Source of the DNA: Zygnema cylindricum
Taxonomy: Eukaryota > Streptophyta > Zygnematophyceae > Zygnematales > Zygnemataceae
Length of the DNA stretch: 25,891 nucleotides
NCBI GenBank assembly: GCA_037447655.1
Contig: JBBHKE010003564.1
Coordinates: 1-25,891, forward strand
Reading direction: 5' to 3'
Positions 8,641 to 17,994 of this stretch are shown in pieces; positions within the stretch are counted from its first letter, which is position 1, and each line of letters begins with the position of its first letter. The position numbers and the translations under genes were made by a program. The notes beneath the pieces are model-generated. The model saw nothing but the letters and a program-made list of their open reading frames with translations, made no database searches and was not told the DNA's origin.

Positions 8641-9111
8641 TCAGTCTATGATCCACCCATCCGTGGGTGGATCCCTTTTACCTCCGAAAGCACACTTTTG
8701 TCTCCGTGGAATGTCAACATGTTTTTCAGTGTTTTTCGGATTAAGGAGAAGCTCCTCAAGCTCCTCTTCAGGTTCAGTTTTTCCTTCCATTTCCTCATCA
8801 TGAACTTGAGTCAGGAAAGCCTTTTTCTTTCCTCCATCCCTTGAGGTTCCATGACCATCTTTCAGTCGAAGATCTGCAAGTTTGACACAATCTCTTAAAT
8901 AGTGTCCCGGTTTCTTGCAGAAGTGATATAATCCTTCTCGAGAAGTTCCTCTCCCCTGTCTATCAAATCTGCCACCTCCTTCTCCTCTTCCACCAAAGTT
9001 TCGATAGGGATCTTTCCCTCTCTCCTCATCACGCTTCCGCCAATAAGCTCCTGCAGCCAATGCTTCAACACTTGGACTCCCTCTCCTAAGCTCAATGGTG
9101 CTTTCTTTCAC
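8641..9111 (-). pseudogene. Copia-B gag C-terminus with zinc knuckle, up to protease active site
   Basis: A Gly/Arg-rich, basic region precedes a zinc knuckle at 8887-8928 in which the first Cys is Tyr (YHFCKKPGHYLRDC). An acidic Glu-rich linker follows, then the protease start GWIID. The active-site DTG reads D-stop-G: TGA at 8641-8643 stands where Thr should be. Gag functions as the particle coat; protease would cleave Gag-Pol. Confidence 0.9.
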
Positions 9112-9854
9112 TTAAATCATTCCAACTATATCATCCCAATTCTTATTGCTATCTCCCATGTTTTGCAATCGGTTAATGATATTCTCATACTCTTCATGTA
9201 GTTTCATCATTAATGTGTTCACTCTTTGTCTCTCGGACCATGAGTTACCAGCACTCTCTTACTCTCCAAATAATGCTCCTAAATCATTGCAATAATTATT
9301 CATACTTGCTATTTTATAAGTATAAGTTGTAATCTTATTTTCAGCCAGCTGTTGTTGCTGCAATGATCCACTCTTATATTTGTTAACTAGTGATATCCAA
9401 ATCTGAGATGAAGATTTGACATGCATAAAGGGAATGGCAATGCTCTTTGCTACACTTTTAAGAATTAAGAGCTTAGCAACCTTGTCTTTGTAGTTCCACT
9501 TTTCACACTCTAATCTTTCGGTCTGAACCCTTGTCGCCGTTTTTGGTGGTGCTGCTGCTGGTATCACCTTCGGCAATGCTGTCACTTGAGTTGCAACTCC
9601 TCCCTTTTCTCCTTCCATGACAATCTCCTCTCCTTCCTCATCTTTATCCTCGGTGATGGTGGAAGCTGTTCTACCAACTGTAGAGGCGGAGTTGCCAAAA
9701 AAATGTGTCCCTCCAAACCCAGGTGGAGGTGGGCATTGAATTGTCCAGACACTATGCCCCATAGATGCTTCTCAAATAGTTCTCCCTCCATCATCATTTC
9801 CCAATAAAGAAAGTCTGATCCATCAAATATGGGCACCCTAGAGGGTGGGCCCAT
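9112..9854 (-). pseudogene. Copia-B gag, N-terminal and central part
   Basis: Starts with ATG at 9854-9852, inside the primer-binding site, and reads MGPPSRVPIFDGSDFLYW, then LFEKHLWGIVSG, the normal opening of copia Gag (FDG..F..W, LW..V). A frameshift around 9720-9745 moves to the frame reading ITEDKDEEGEEIVMEGEKGG. This continues through CEKWNYKDKVAKLLILKSV and SSSQIWISLVNKYKSGS, a UBN2-type Gag core, to LGALFGE and TAA at 9259. In-frame Gag sequence continues (NSWSERQRVNTLMMKLHEEY) to a second TAA at 9112-9114. There is no leader between LTR and ATG, which supports this start. Confidence 0.88.
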
Positions 9855-9858
9855 AACC
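9844..9858 (-). promoter_or_regulatory. Half-tRNA(iMet) primer-binding site of Copia-B
   Basis: On the minus strand GGTTATGGGCCCACC begins on the first base after the 5' LTR. It is complementary to the anticodon stem-loop of initiator tRNA-Met (GGUGGGCCCAUAACC in the plant form as I remember it, 15 of 15; metazoan form about 13). This internal, rather than 3'-CCA, priming is known from Drosophila copia, where the tRNA is cleaved. The ATG (rc of CAT at 9852-9854) is the gag start. Confidence 0.82.
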
Positions 9859-10746
9859 TGAAATTATGTGGTCTCCATTGACCCACAGAATGAGCAGCCT
9901 ATGTAAAGCCTCTAGGATAATATTTGCCCCTTCTACTTTCCCGCTGAATAAGCGCCGCCCAGGCACACAAATATTCTGACCACTCTCACCCTGTGAGGAC
10001 AAGACTCCCCTGAGTCAAACGCAAAAAGAATCACTGAATTTGCTCACCCGAGCAGTAAGTTATGGCTGGTCAAAGATGACCTTTATAGTTACAAGCTCTC
10101 TTAGAGAGAGAGGTACCTAAATATTACTAAGTCTCGGTCTGCCTACTCACGACTACCTACTATTAAACCCTAGTCCAATAGGAACACTATAAAGTACAAG
10201 AAGGTACAATGGGCGATGTACTTATTGTACAACCATTGTACAACAAGGTCTACAAGGTGAGACCTGTCATATCGGAAGCCATGGTTCCTCCTCCCATCTT
10301 CTCCGGTATCAAATAATGTGGCGCCACGTGGCACCGCGTGACGCTATATCCGTATGCCGCCAAAAAGCTCACTTCGCGTGGCGGCTATAATGCCGGCCGT
10401 CCGATCAAAACATATTTTACACGGTTCAGATTCGCGTACATGCAGAAATTGCTCCTTTTGGTTAGTCTGCTGTTAATTAGCTGTTTCGTTAGTATTTATA
10501 TATTTATGAAACCCATTGTGGATCATTTCATAACGCCTTAATGGTTAAGGCGTTAGGCTATTAAGAATCTAGAGGTCTCAAGTTCAGATCTAGACCTAGG
10601 CATCATTTTAGCCAAAATACCCTTAACTGCAAAAACTGCCACTTTCTAAATATGGCGGCAGCCATGGCGCGCCTTTGATCCTCACTCTCTTACTTTAAAA
10701 CAAAACTTAAATAAGGAATTGAACTAATAATTACCTCTTTTCAACA
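9859..10746 (-). repeat. 5' LTR of Copia-B
   Basis: Minus-strand ends are TGTTGAAAAGAGG and CCACATAATTTCA. The outer boundary at 10746 is followed by AAGAT, matching the target sequence left of 4493. The inner boundary abuts the PBS. Confidence 0.92.
10531..10555. repeat. Hairpin and tRNA-like boxes, Copia-B 5' LTR copy
   Basis: The same TAACGCCTTAA-TGG-TTAAGGCGTTA hairpin as at 5166-5190, without a single change, although the sequence just outside differs between the two LTRs. A B-box-like AGTTCAGATCT sits at 10581-10591 (more degenerate than in the other LTR). Confidence 0.7.
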
Positions 10747-10751
10747 AAGAT

Positions 10752-11911
10752 GAACTAGACCCATAGATTTATTTCAAATGACAGAGCAGCAAAAGCAACA
10801 AAAGGTACAGGAATATGTCATCTTAGATTGCATGCATGAAATTGTCCCGCATATTCCACATTTTCCGGTAATGACTTCGGAGTCCGTCTCTCTCCAAGTT
10901 CCTCTACACGTTCAGTTCCAACCGGACCAACAGCGGTCGGTACACACAGATCGCAACCAGCGCAATCAACGCAATGGGCGGCATCCGACGATCTCAGCCT
11001 CAGAATTTCCGAGGGGAAGAAGATCAAGCAACCGCCTGCAAGCAAGTTCTCACTTTGCCTACTCGGCAGCCTCAGGGGAGCCTTTGACCATTCAGGAGGC
11101 CTTCTCATCACCAGAACGAAATCATTGGATCGAGGCAGGAAACGACGAAATGAAGTCCATCATGGAGGCTCAAACATGGGAGCTTGTGGATCTTCCTCCG
11201 GACCGAAAAGCGATCGGCAGCAAATGGGTATTAAAGGTGAAGTTAAATCCCGATAACACCATTGAACGTTATAAGGCCAGACTTGTGGCAAAGGAGTATA
11301 ATCAAAAGGAAGGAATCGATTTTGAAGAAACATTATCTCCAGTTGTAAGATTTCCGACAGTTAGGATTTTGCTGTCTCTAGCTGCTATAGAAGATATGGA
11401 AATACATCAGATGGATGTAAAGACAACCTTTTTTCACGGAGAACTATAAGAGACCATTTACATGCAGCAGCCTGAAAAGTATGTGGAACCAGGAAAAGAG
11501 CACTTAGTATGCAAGTTGCTAAAATCTCTGTACGGCCTAAAACAGGCCCCCAGACAGTGGAATCTAAAGCTTGATGAATTCTTGACTAGCCTAGGATTTC
11601 AAAGGATAAGTTCTGATCACTCTGTCTACGTTCTAAAGGGTGAAAATAGGATAGTGTATATAGCAGTATATGTAGATGATTTATTATTAATTAGCAAATC
11701 AATAGCTGAAATTAACAAAATCAAAACTGCTCTAAACTCACGGTTCGAGATGAAAGACCTCAATGAGGCAAAATATATTTTGGGTATCCATGTAGAGAGG
11801 GACAGAAATAAGAAAATAATAAAATTGACTCAAAAAGAGGCTATTCGAAACATGTTAGATGAGTACGGAATGCGGGGGGCAAAAGGATGTTTAACTCCAA
11901 TGGAGTTTCGG
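10752..11911 (+). pseudogene. Copia-A integrase/RT linker and reverse transcriptase
   Basis: Resumes the Copia-A pol after Copia-B. The first codons are in a shifted frame relative to 4492. A Gln-rich linker (MTEQQKQQKVQEY) and SEFPRGRRSSNRLQ lead into RT: IMEAQTWELVDLPPDRKAIG, LNPDNTIERYKARLVAKEY, then MDVKTTFFHGEL and TAA at 11447-11449. The same frame continues with ETIYMQQPEKY, LKQAPRQWNLKLDEF and the intact YVDD at 11669-11680. It stops at TAA 11912-11914. Both stops fall where Copia-B has sense codons (Glu at the first). Confidence 0.92.
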
Positions 11912-12653
11912 TAAAAGTTAGAGGAAGAAGAGACAGAACCAGGTGTCATTGTTAGCGAGTATTTAGAGTCAGGGGAGAATGATCCTATGACAATAATACC
12001 TTATAGACAGATAGTGGGGAGCTTAATATATTTCATGAACTGTACCCGTCCTGACATTGCTGCAGCAGTTCGGGTACTGAGCTGGAGTCTAATATCCGAG
12101 AAAATCTGATCTTGATGCACGAAGGAGATTCTTAAGATATTTGGCAGGAACTAAAGACCTCAAACTCACTCTAGGCGGAGGAGAAGTGATGCTGCAAACG
12201 TGGAGTGATGCAAGCTATGGCGACATGCGAAGCCGGAAATCCACCACGGGATTCGTTCTTCAAATTGGGAACGGTACTTGCTGCTGGAGCAGCAAACTTC
12301 AAAAGGTTATAGCACAATCGACAATGGAGTCAGATAATATGGCAGCAAGCTCGGCCCTCAAAGAACTCTTATGGGTAAAATCCATGTTACAAGAACTAGG
12401 ATACATGCAAGTTGGTCCACAGGTGATTTGGTGTGATAACCAGGCTGCCATTGCCATTGCTTCTAACCCGAGTCATCACTATAAAAGCAAGCACATGGAT
12501 GTACAATTACACTTTGTAAGAGAAAAAGTGTTCTCTAGAGTCATTAAATTATGTTATTTGCCAGATGCAAAAATGATTGCTGATATGCTCACTAAAGCTC
12601 TTCCTGCTCCTAAGCTGAAGTATTGTAGGGACGCAGTGGGATTAAGTGAATAA
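11912..12653 (+). pseudogene. Copia-A RT C-terminus and RNase H
   Basis: After TAA 11912 the frame continues (IIPYRQIVGSLIYFMNCTRPDIAAAV) to about 12090, then shifts by one base near 12091-12096 to the frame that reads FLRYLAGTKDLKLTL. RNase H acidic residues are present: WSDASYGD, QSTMES, CDNQAAIAIAS, with ADMLTKALP at the C-terminus. The usual EAEY after the catalytic Glu is ESDN. Stop TAA is at 12651-12653. Confidence 0.92.
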
Positions 12654-12800
12654 TTGAATTGCTGCACTACTATACTGCCACTCTGCGATAAATCCACCAT
12701 TGTGAGGTAGTGGGACTGGGTGACTTGTTAATTGCTATATTGGTATGCTGCGATGCTGCGCTAGTTTATCACCGCAGCTGCGCCGGGATACTGAGTCTAA

Positions 12801-12813
12801 AGCTGTAGGGGAG
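12801..12813 (+). promoter_or_regulatory. Polypurine tract of Copia-A
   Basis: AGCTGTAGGGGAG directly precedes the TGTTC start of the 3' LTR; the GGGGAG core is the same as in Copia-B. About 150 bp of non-coding DNA separate it from the pol stop. Confidence 0.75.
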
Positions 12814-13612
12814 TGTTCTCTTTTTGGAAAGCTTTCAGTCTCAGAGCAGCGCAGCTGCTTTACAGACAAAGCAGCGCAGCTGCTATACAGACAGAGCAGC
12901 GCAGCTGCTATAGAACAGAGCAGCGCAGCTGCTATACAGTAGAACAGCTGCTATACAGCAGTGCAGCAGCAGAGCAACGAAGCTGCAACACTGACAGGAC
13001 AACGCAACCACGATTATATTTGATATGGTCCGTACAGACAACGCATCGTCTGATATTCTAAATGTGATTCTGTACAGGATAGAGCAACTGCGATAGATAC
13101 GATTCTAGTCAACTTAGTGGGAACTCAGTGGTAACTTAGTGGGTAACTCAGTGGTAGCTTAGTGATAGCTCAGTGGTAGCTTAGTGATAGCTCAGTGGTA
13201 GCTTAGTGATAGCTCAATGGTAGCTTGACAGATTAGTGGTAGCTTGGTGGTTTGATGTACCTCTTAAGTACACTGGTGTCGCCAGTTCAACACAAGTATA
13301 AGACTTAGGACCCATAACATATTATGTATCCAAACTTCCAAGTAGTAAAACTGCAAACAATTTTTAGGAAACGTCTGAGTATTATATCTTGAGTGTTGTC
13401 AAGTCAATTTTGTTGATTCTTTGGGAGTTATCACTGTTTATGCTACTCTATATTGTGATAGAGTTTTGTGAAGTTTGGATGCTTGTATAAGAATTGGTGA
13501 GCACTTAAGAACAGATGTTTGGTAAGATTCTTGATAGCTTCTGAGAGTGTATCGTGTCTACTTCTACTACTACTGCTGCTCCTCCACCTGCACCGGTGGT
13601 TGTAGAACAACA
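12814..13612 (+). repeat. 3' LTR of Copia-A
   Basis: Begins TGTTCTCTTTTTGGAAAGC and ends TTGTAGAACAACA, 799 bp, collinear with 1311-2110. Contains the CAGCTG-rich array at 12842-12990 and the AGCTCAGTGGT array at 13111-13250. Followed by the AAAAG duplication. Confidence 0.94.
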
Positions 13613-13617
13613 AAAAG
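13613..13617. repeat. Target-site duplication of Copia-A (right)
   Basis: AAAAG, identical to 1306-1310. Joining the two flanks at one copy keeps an open frame (A-S-K-E-H-D) across the junction. Confidence 0.95.
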
Positions 13618-13835
13618 AACATGATTACGCTAACTGAGACCTAGTTGACAACTTCATAACATTTGTTTTGGAGATATTTGGTACCTTGGACTTTTTCTTC
13701 GACAACTTCATACGTGCTAATGTTTGGCGGTCTTTTGAAGTTGGAGGACGTGGAGCCTTTCATCAACTCGCATGTCAGCTTTTAACTGCCAACATATTTA
13801 TGTCGCCCTTTAACGTTCTCAAGCATCGGCTCTGA
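13617..13835 (+). pseudogene. Degraded RT-type ORF, 3' part beyond Copia-A
   Basis: Starting in the target duplication the frame reads KEHDYAN, a TGA at 13635-13637, then 65 further open codons: DLVDNFITFVLEIFGTLDFF, followed by FIRANVWRSF and NVLKHRL, to TGA at 13833-13835. 'F..F.LE.FG.......F' is the usual C-terminal block that follows 'DVTV..P...AA..K...Y' in the zinc-finger/RT-type protein family seen at 914-1310. This agreement of frame and motif order on both sides of a 12.3-kb insert is good evidence that the two parts were one ORF. The internal TGA is a further lesion. Confidence 0.55.
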
Positions 13836-14280
13836 TCCCAAAAAACACGATGGTGGATGATGGTGGTGAACTAAGAGATCCGCGCCACCCGGTGCACTTT
13901 GATGATACTTGTCATTCCGACCTTCAGTGTGGACTTGTTTTAGATTTTGAAGCGAATGCCCATTTTGCCCCTCATAATTCTTGTATAGCGTGGTTTTTAA
14001 TACTCTTGTAGTTTGGTTTTGGTATTTTTATCTGTTTTCTTTTAGGTTAATGTCTTGCTCTTAGTGCTGCTTAGCTTTTGTAATTTTTGTTGGTACTTAT
14101 GGGTTCTCCAACTGTAGTTGCCACCCCTTTTGTACCCCCAGACTCAATTGGTTTACCATCGTGCTTTTTAATTTATCCGGTGTGTTCATTTAATGGTAGA
14201 GAACTATTTTCCATTGCAATCGAGTTTCATACTTGAATGGTTTAACCATCTCGGTTTTGAATAATAAAATCTGACTGGCA
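13836..14280 (+). other. 3'-UTR-like region downstream of split ORF
   Basis: T-rich, G-moderate sequence with many stops in the plus frames, ending in AATAATAAAATCTG. AATAAA at 14263-14268 could be a polyadenylation signal for the disrupted ORF. No poly(A) tail or target duplication that would mark a LINE end was seen. Confidence 0.35.
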
Positions 14281-15240
14281 CAGCCCTGAGGGATTGTAAT
14301 CCCTAAAGGCTTTGTCAAATTTCCGTTGCGTCCCGATTGGATTCGATCAAGTTAAGAAGGCGTACGTCAGACGTCACAAACTGTCAACCGAAACCGTGAG
14401 CGACCGTTAACCGACCGCCCGCGTCGGATCCAGAACGGATGTGATTGCCAAATTTGGGGGGCCGGGCCGATTCAGGCGGTTGATTCACAAAAAAAAATAA
14501 AATCGGTTACGGTCGGGTAAGCAAAAAAACTATAAAATTGAAAATTTTGTACTGTCCATGCAATCCAACATTATTGTACTTTGTACTTTTGTTATCGTGG
14601 AAGGTATACGGGAGATGTACCACTAATTTTGTTCTTTTTCGGGTACGGGCGGGTACGGTTAGTCGCCAGAAATCGAGTTTCGGTTAACTTTTATTTGCGT
14701 AAACGCGTTTCGGGTAACGGTTAACAGTTTAGTAGCGTGACATAACCCGGTCGGGAGTCGGTTACTCAGATTTTGAAAAAAAATAAACGGTCGGTCTCGG
14801 TTATCTAAAATAATGACTTTTGCGACCTCTGGCGTACGTTTTGTCGTTTTCACAAATTTGCGAACGCTAAAATTTTAGTTTTGGCGTGTCGCAGGACGCA
14901 GGTTCGTAATGACGTGTCATACAGGACGCTACTGTACGGTAATGACATTGTCCGTACCGATCCGCTGCCAAAGATTTCTATATTCTGCAGAGCAGAAGCG
15001 TCGGCGTTAAGATGTCTTCTTGCCATTTACACCGTACTATTGAAATATTATTACGCCGCCGAAGCATCTTTTCTTCGTACACTTGTCGAGTTTTCAATTT
15101 GGTACCCGCCAATAACTGAGAATGTTATCTTTCTATCTTAACATCGGATCCATAAACCGAGTGTGTACGGATAAAATATGCCAGTATTAAAGTACATTAA
15201 CCTAATAGCGATTCACGATATATTGTCCACAGGCGAAGAT
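14281..15240. other. Non-coding, CGGTTA/CGGGTA-rich repeat debris
   Basis: From about 14455 to 14810 the words CGGTTA, CGGGTA and CGGTCGG recur on the plus strand (two related 30-bp tracts at about 14490 and 14775), a composition common in short hAT-type elements. Defined ends were not found. From 14880 to 15150 CAGGACGC occurs near 14891 and 14923 and an 86-codon frame has no recognisable domain. No gene is called. Confidence 0.4.
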
Positions 15241-15250
15241 CATGTAAAGG

Positions 15251-15798
15251 GATACCACCCCAATCGTTATTAGCGTGTAAGTTTTTTTAGCGTATAAAAA
15301 TTATTACCGTGGTGTACGCTATTTAAGAATTTGAAAATTTTGGAAAAAATCATACATTCTAACTGTTTGGTTATGGTAATTTGGATCTTTGAAAAATAAA
15401 ATGTCGGTCGCAAACATGCTTACACTAATATAGGTCTCCGTACAAAATATGACAAATCGTACACATCTCGTACATTCACACAGTCGAAACGCGGCTGTCG
15501 GACGAATATGTGCGAGCGGGATTTTTTAATGACCTGGTTTTTTTTCCTTTTTAGAACGCACATTCTCATGCGTCCACGGTTACTAAAACTAATTTATTGT
15601 ACTTTTTAACTTAAGAAGGTACATTTATGTACGGTTTGACACTGACCGTACACCACTCTATTTAAGGACAACGTACTGAAAAAAACCCTAAATAGAATAA
15701 AGAAAAAAATAGAATGAACTACGCTAATGGAGAATAAAAAAAAAAAAAGCGGGACGGAATTAGTGTACACAACGCTAATAACGATTGGCGGTGTACTG
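15251..15798. mobile_element. MITE copy M1 (Tc1/mariner-like ends)
   Basis: The left end ATACCACCCCAATCGTTATT and right end AATAACGATTGGCGGTGTAC are inverted matches with the shared core CCAATCGTTATTAGCG. A TA follows the right end (15799-15800). The interior shares about 200 bp (15475-15677) with 21621-21823 at roughly 90% by eye, and 15377-15529 with 2111-2298. There is no transposase frame, so it is non-autonomous. The exact left boundary is uncertain by a few bases. Confidence 0.7.
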
Positions 15799-15800
15799 TA

Positions 15801-16306
15801 CTCTACGGTACTGTAGAGTACTACGTCACTTTTGACGTACAAAAGACGACAAGACGCCACTCTAAAAAATTTGTCTTTTCTGTTATAGAATAACTTTTCG
15901 CCAATGGCCAAACTGACAAAGCGACAACCATACCGCAATAACTAAAATCGGGCGGAATATCCGGATGTAGTTCTGTACTGTAGCTATTTTATCATTGTTT
16001 TGTTTTTTGTGAGAGACTTACGACTCCTTGACTGGGATGCCCAGGAAGACTACAAAATTGCAAATTGGAATCTGCCAGCTGTCATATCCCATCCAGCTGT
16101 ATAAATTATAATTAAACGACAAGGAATGGCGGAACAACCGTAATGCAAAGAATTTAAGAAAAATTGAAAAACTATATGTTGGGGGAAAAAACAAAAACGA
16201 TTTAAGAAAAATACAAAGAACTTAGTACAAAGAAACGACAAAGAAACGCGGGAAAACTCTGTGTGACGTGATTCTTTATGCCGCATAAATGAGCCAGCTG
16301 GCAGGC
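15801..16306. other. AT-rich non-coding DNA
   Basis: Begins with a run of GTACTG/TAGAGTAC words next to the M1 end. No ORF with recognisable domains. GCCAGCTGTC at 16074 and GCCAGCTGGC at 16293 belong to the repeated word family described for 16307-16529. Confidence 0.4.
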
Positions 16307-16529
16307 TGTCAGTCTATCTCAAACGTTGTCGTTTAGGAAACGTGGCTCACGTGTGGCGAAAACCTAAAAGTAACAAACCGAGTATAAAACAATGCTGCAA
16401 CTTCTACTTTGACAGCTGGCATATTTTAATCATCAGCATGTCGCTCAGATTTGTCGTTTATGGGAAAATGTTTGCGTTGACGAAAAATAAGGCGAGATAA
16501 AAAAACGTTGTTTGAGATTCGCTGTGACA
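16307..16529. repeat. Candidate short inverted-repeat element
   Basis: The left TGTCAGTCTATCTCAAACG and right GTTTGAGATTCGCTGTGACA are imperfect inverted repeats of about 20 bp. Inside and outside it GACAGCTGGC recurs (16411, 16535; reverse type at 16074 and 16293). Target duplication not recognised, so the call is tentative. Confidence 0.35.
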
Positions 16530-17994
16530 AAATAGACAGCTGGCTGTTTCTCATCATAAGTATGTCACACGCGTCTATTATTTAGTGAAGTCTGCGCGTG
16601 AAAGTTTTTATTATGGGAGAGATGATAACCAGACGACCAATAACTGCGTTCAAAGTTCAAACTTTTGTTTGACCTGAAAACTTGGTTCAACGTACGGTGG
16701 AGATTAAAAGCTTTATTGCTTAGGAATCGTCTCCAATCAGGACACTTCTCGGTCCAAAGTCGGGGTCGAAAAACGGCCAGAAGCGATGAGCCGTACAATT
16801 GCACCAGGAAAGTACATTGACGCAGTACAGTAGCCGCGGAAGATCCAGCGGGCCAATTATATTGCAAGGCGTGAAACTTACGGGAAAGAATAATAGTTTC
16901 CAGAAAAAAAAAAAGATCCACAAACGTTTCCTCTTAAATTTTTTAAAAGCGATTTTCGGCGTCGAAAGTAGCCATTTTATTCGTCCAGATGTGGACATTT
17001 ATCCCAGAAAATTTTGGGACGCGTAGAATATAGAAAACCGAAATCACAATTAGTGTTAACCCTAATAACGATGTGCAATGTAAGCAGTACAAAAAAAAAG
17101 CTGTCTCAAATGTTTTAATTTTGCCAGTTACTTTCCGTACAAATGTCTGTCCAATAAAAGGAACTGAGGCCTGACAGGCACCAGATTTTCAACCAATCAG
17201 CGATCGTACATGTATCTGAAAGTACAAAACGAGAAAAAATACGGGAAGAACAAAAACATTTCATAATACTATTAATTTCTGCGCTACACCGTGAATCGCT
17301 ATTAGAGTAAGGTTGAAGTTCCATCAAGCGAAAAGTGGCGTTTCTAACAGAAATCCACGACACTCCGTACCAGATCGTACCGCCTATTTTGTTTTTATAG
17401 GAAAACCAGCATTACAGAGAATCTTGCCGATACTCTCCGGAGGTCTTGGAGGTAATAATGGCCGTCGGATGTTCATCTGCGATGAGTTCGCTTCAATTTG
17501 GCATACACAAAAAAAAAAAATGTGACACGGTGGACAATTAAGCTACGTGTCATGATGGAAAACCAACGAAAAATCATAAGATTTGCACATGACACGCGGT
17601 TTCCAAAATACAACCGCAAATAAGAACGAAATTTAGTAAAATTCCCTCGTCACTCTATTTTGGGTAACTTTTGTTCGTCACACTATTTCTCTCAAAGGAC
17701 TTTCGTTATTTTCGAACTGAAACCCTAAAAAATGAGCTGGCGTACAGACTGGCGTCTGCAAAATGTATAAAAGTTTTGTCGTATGATTACTTCGTACGCA
17801 GGTACATGGTACGCAAGTCAAGATTTAAAGATAAGTTTGTCGGTGCTAAAAATCTTAAAGATATTTGATATAGGATCGTAGCTTGCGTGGCGCCAGTCAA
17901 TTTAGAACACGTGTATTACAGACTCTTGGTGATGGAATTTCGACTCAATCGACCCGGTTTGTGGAGTTTGCCGTACAATTACAGAAACGAATGA
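16530..17994. other. Non-coding DNA with isolated MITE ends
   Basis: At 17052-17088 (CCCTAATAACGATGTGCA) and 17284-17312 (CTACACCGTGAATCGCTATT) there are sequences like the ends of the M-family, facing away from each other, so they do not delimit one element. Several open frames of 60-118 codons on either strand show no domain and contain homopolymer tracts. No gene is called. Confidence 0.4.

Larger units (their letters stand above)
4493..10746 (-). mobile_element. Copia-B: minus-strand Ty1/copia element nested in Copia-A integrase
   Basis: Direct LTRs at 4493-5379 and 9859-10746 flank a 4,479-bp interior with gag, protease, integrase, RT and RNase H in copia order, all on the minus strand. 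PBS and PPT abut the LTRs. The target duplication is AAGA or AAGAT (4489-4492/3 and 10747-10750/1); because the target T and the LTR's own T overlap, the fifth base is ambiguous. Lesions are a gag frameshift near 9735, TAA at 9259 and 9112, TGA at 8641 in the protease site, frameshifts near 8100 and 7340, TGA at 6902, a histidine-repeat insertion at 6002-6060, and TAA at about 5717. It inserted after Copia-A, so it is younger, but it is also dead. Confidence 0.95.
1311..13612 (+). mobile_element. Copia-A: decayed Ty1/copia LTR retrotransposon
   Basis: Two direct LTRs (1311-2110 and 12814-13612) enclose remnants in the order gag zinc knuckle, protease, integrase, reverse transcriptase, RNase H. 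Integrase before RT is the copia order. A 5-bp duplication AAAAG flanks it. Without Copia-B (4493-10746) the element is about 6 kb. The PBS and the N-terminal ~200 codons of gag are absent; 2111 to about 2740 is unrelated repeat DNA. Pol lesions are a frameshift near 3909, a lysine in place of the catalytic integrase glutamate (4134-4136), the Copia-B insertion at 4492, a frameshift just after it, TAA at 11447 and 11912, and a frameshift near 12095. It cannot be autonomous. The two LTRs look roughly 95% alike by eye (not computed). Confidence 0.95.

Noticed and set aside
14263-14268. Proven polyadenylation site
   Set aside because: AATAAA is expected often by chance in AT-rich DNA; noted only as a possible signal for the split ORF.
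17052-17312. A MITE bounded by the two end-like words
   Set aside because: The words point outward from the interval, so they are ends of neighbouring, decayed elements rather than of one between them.
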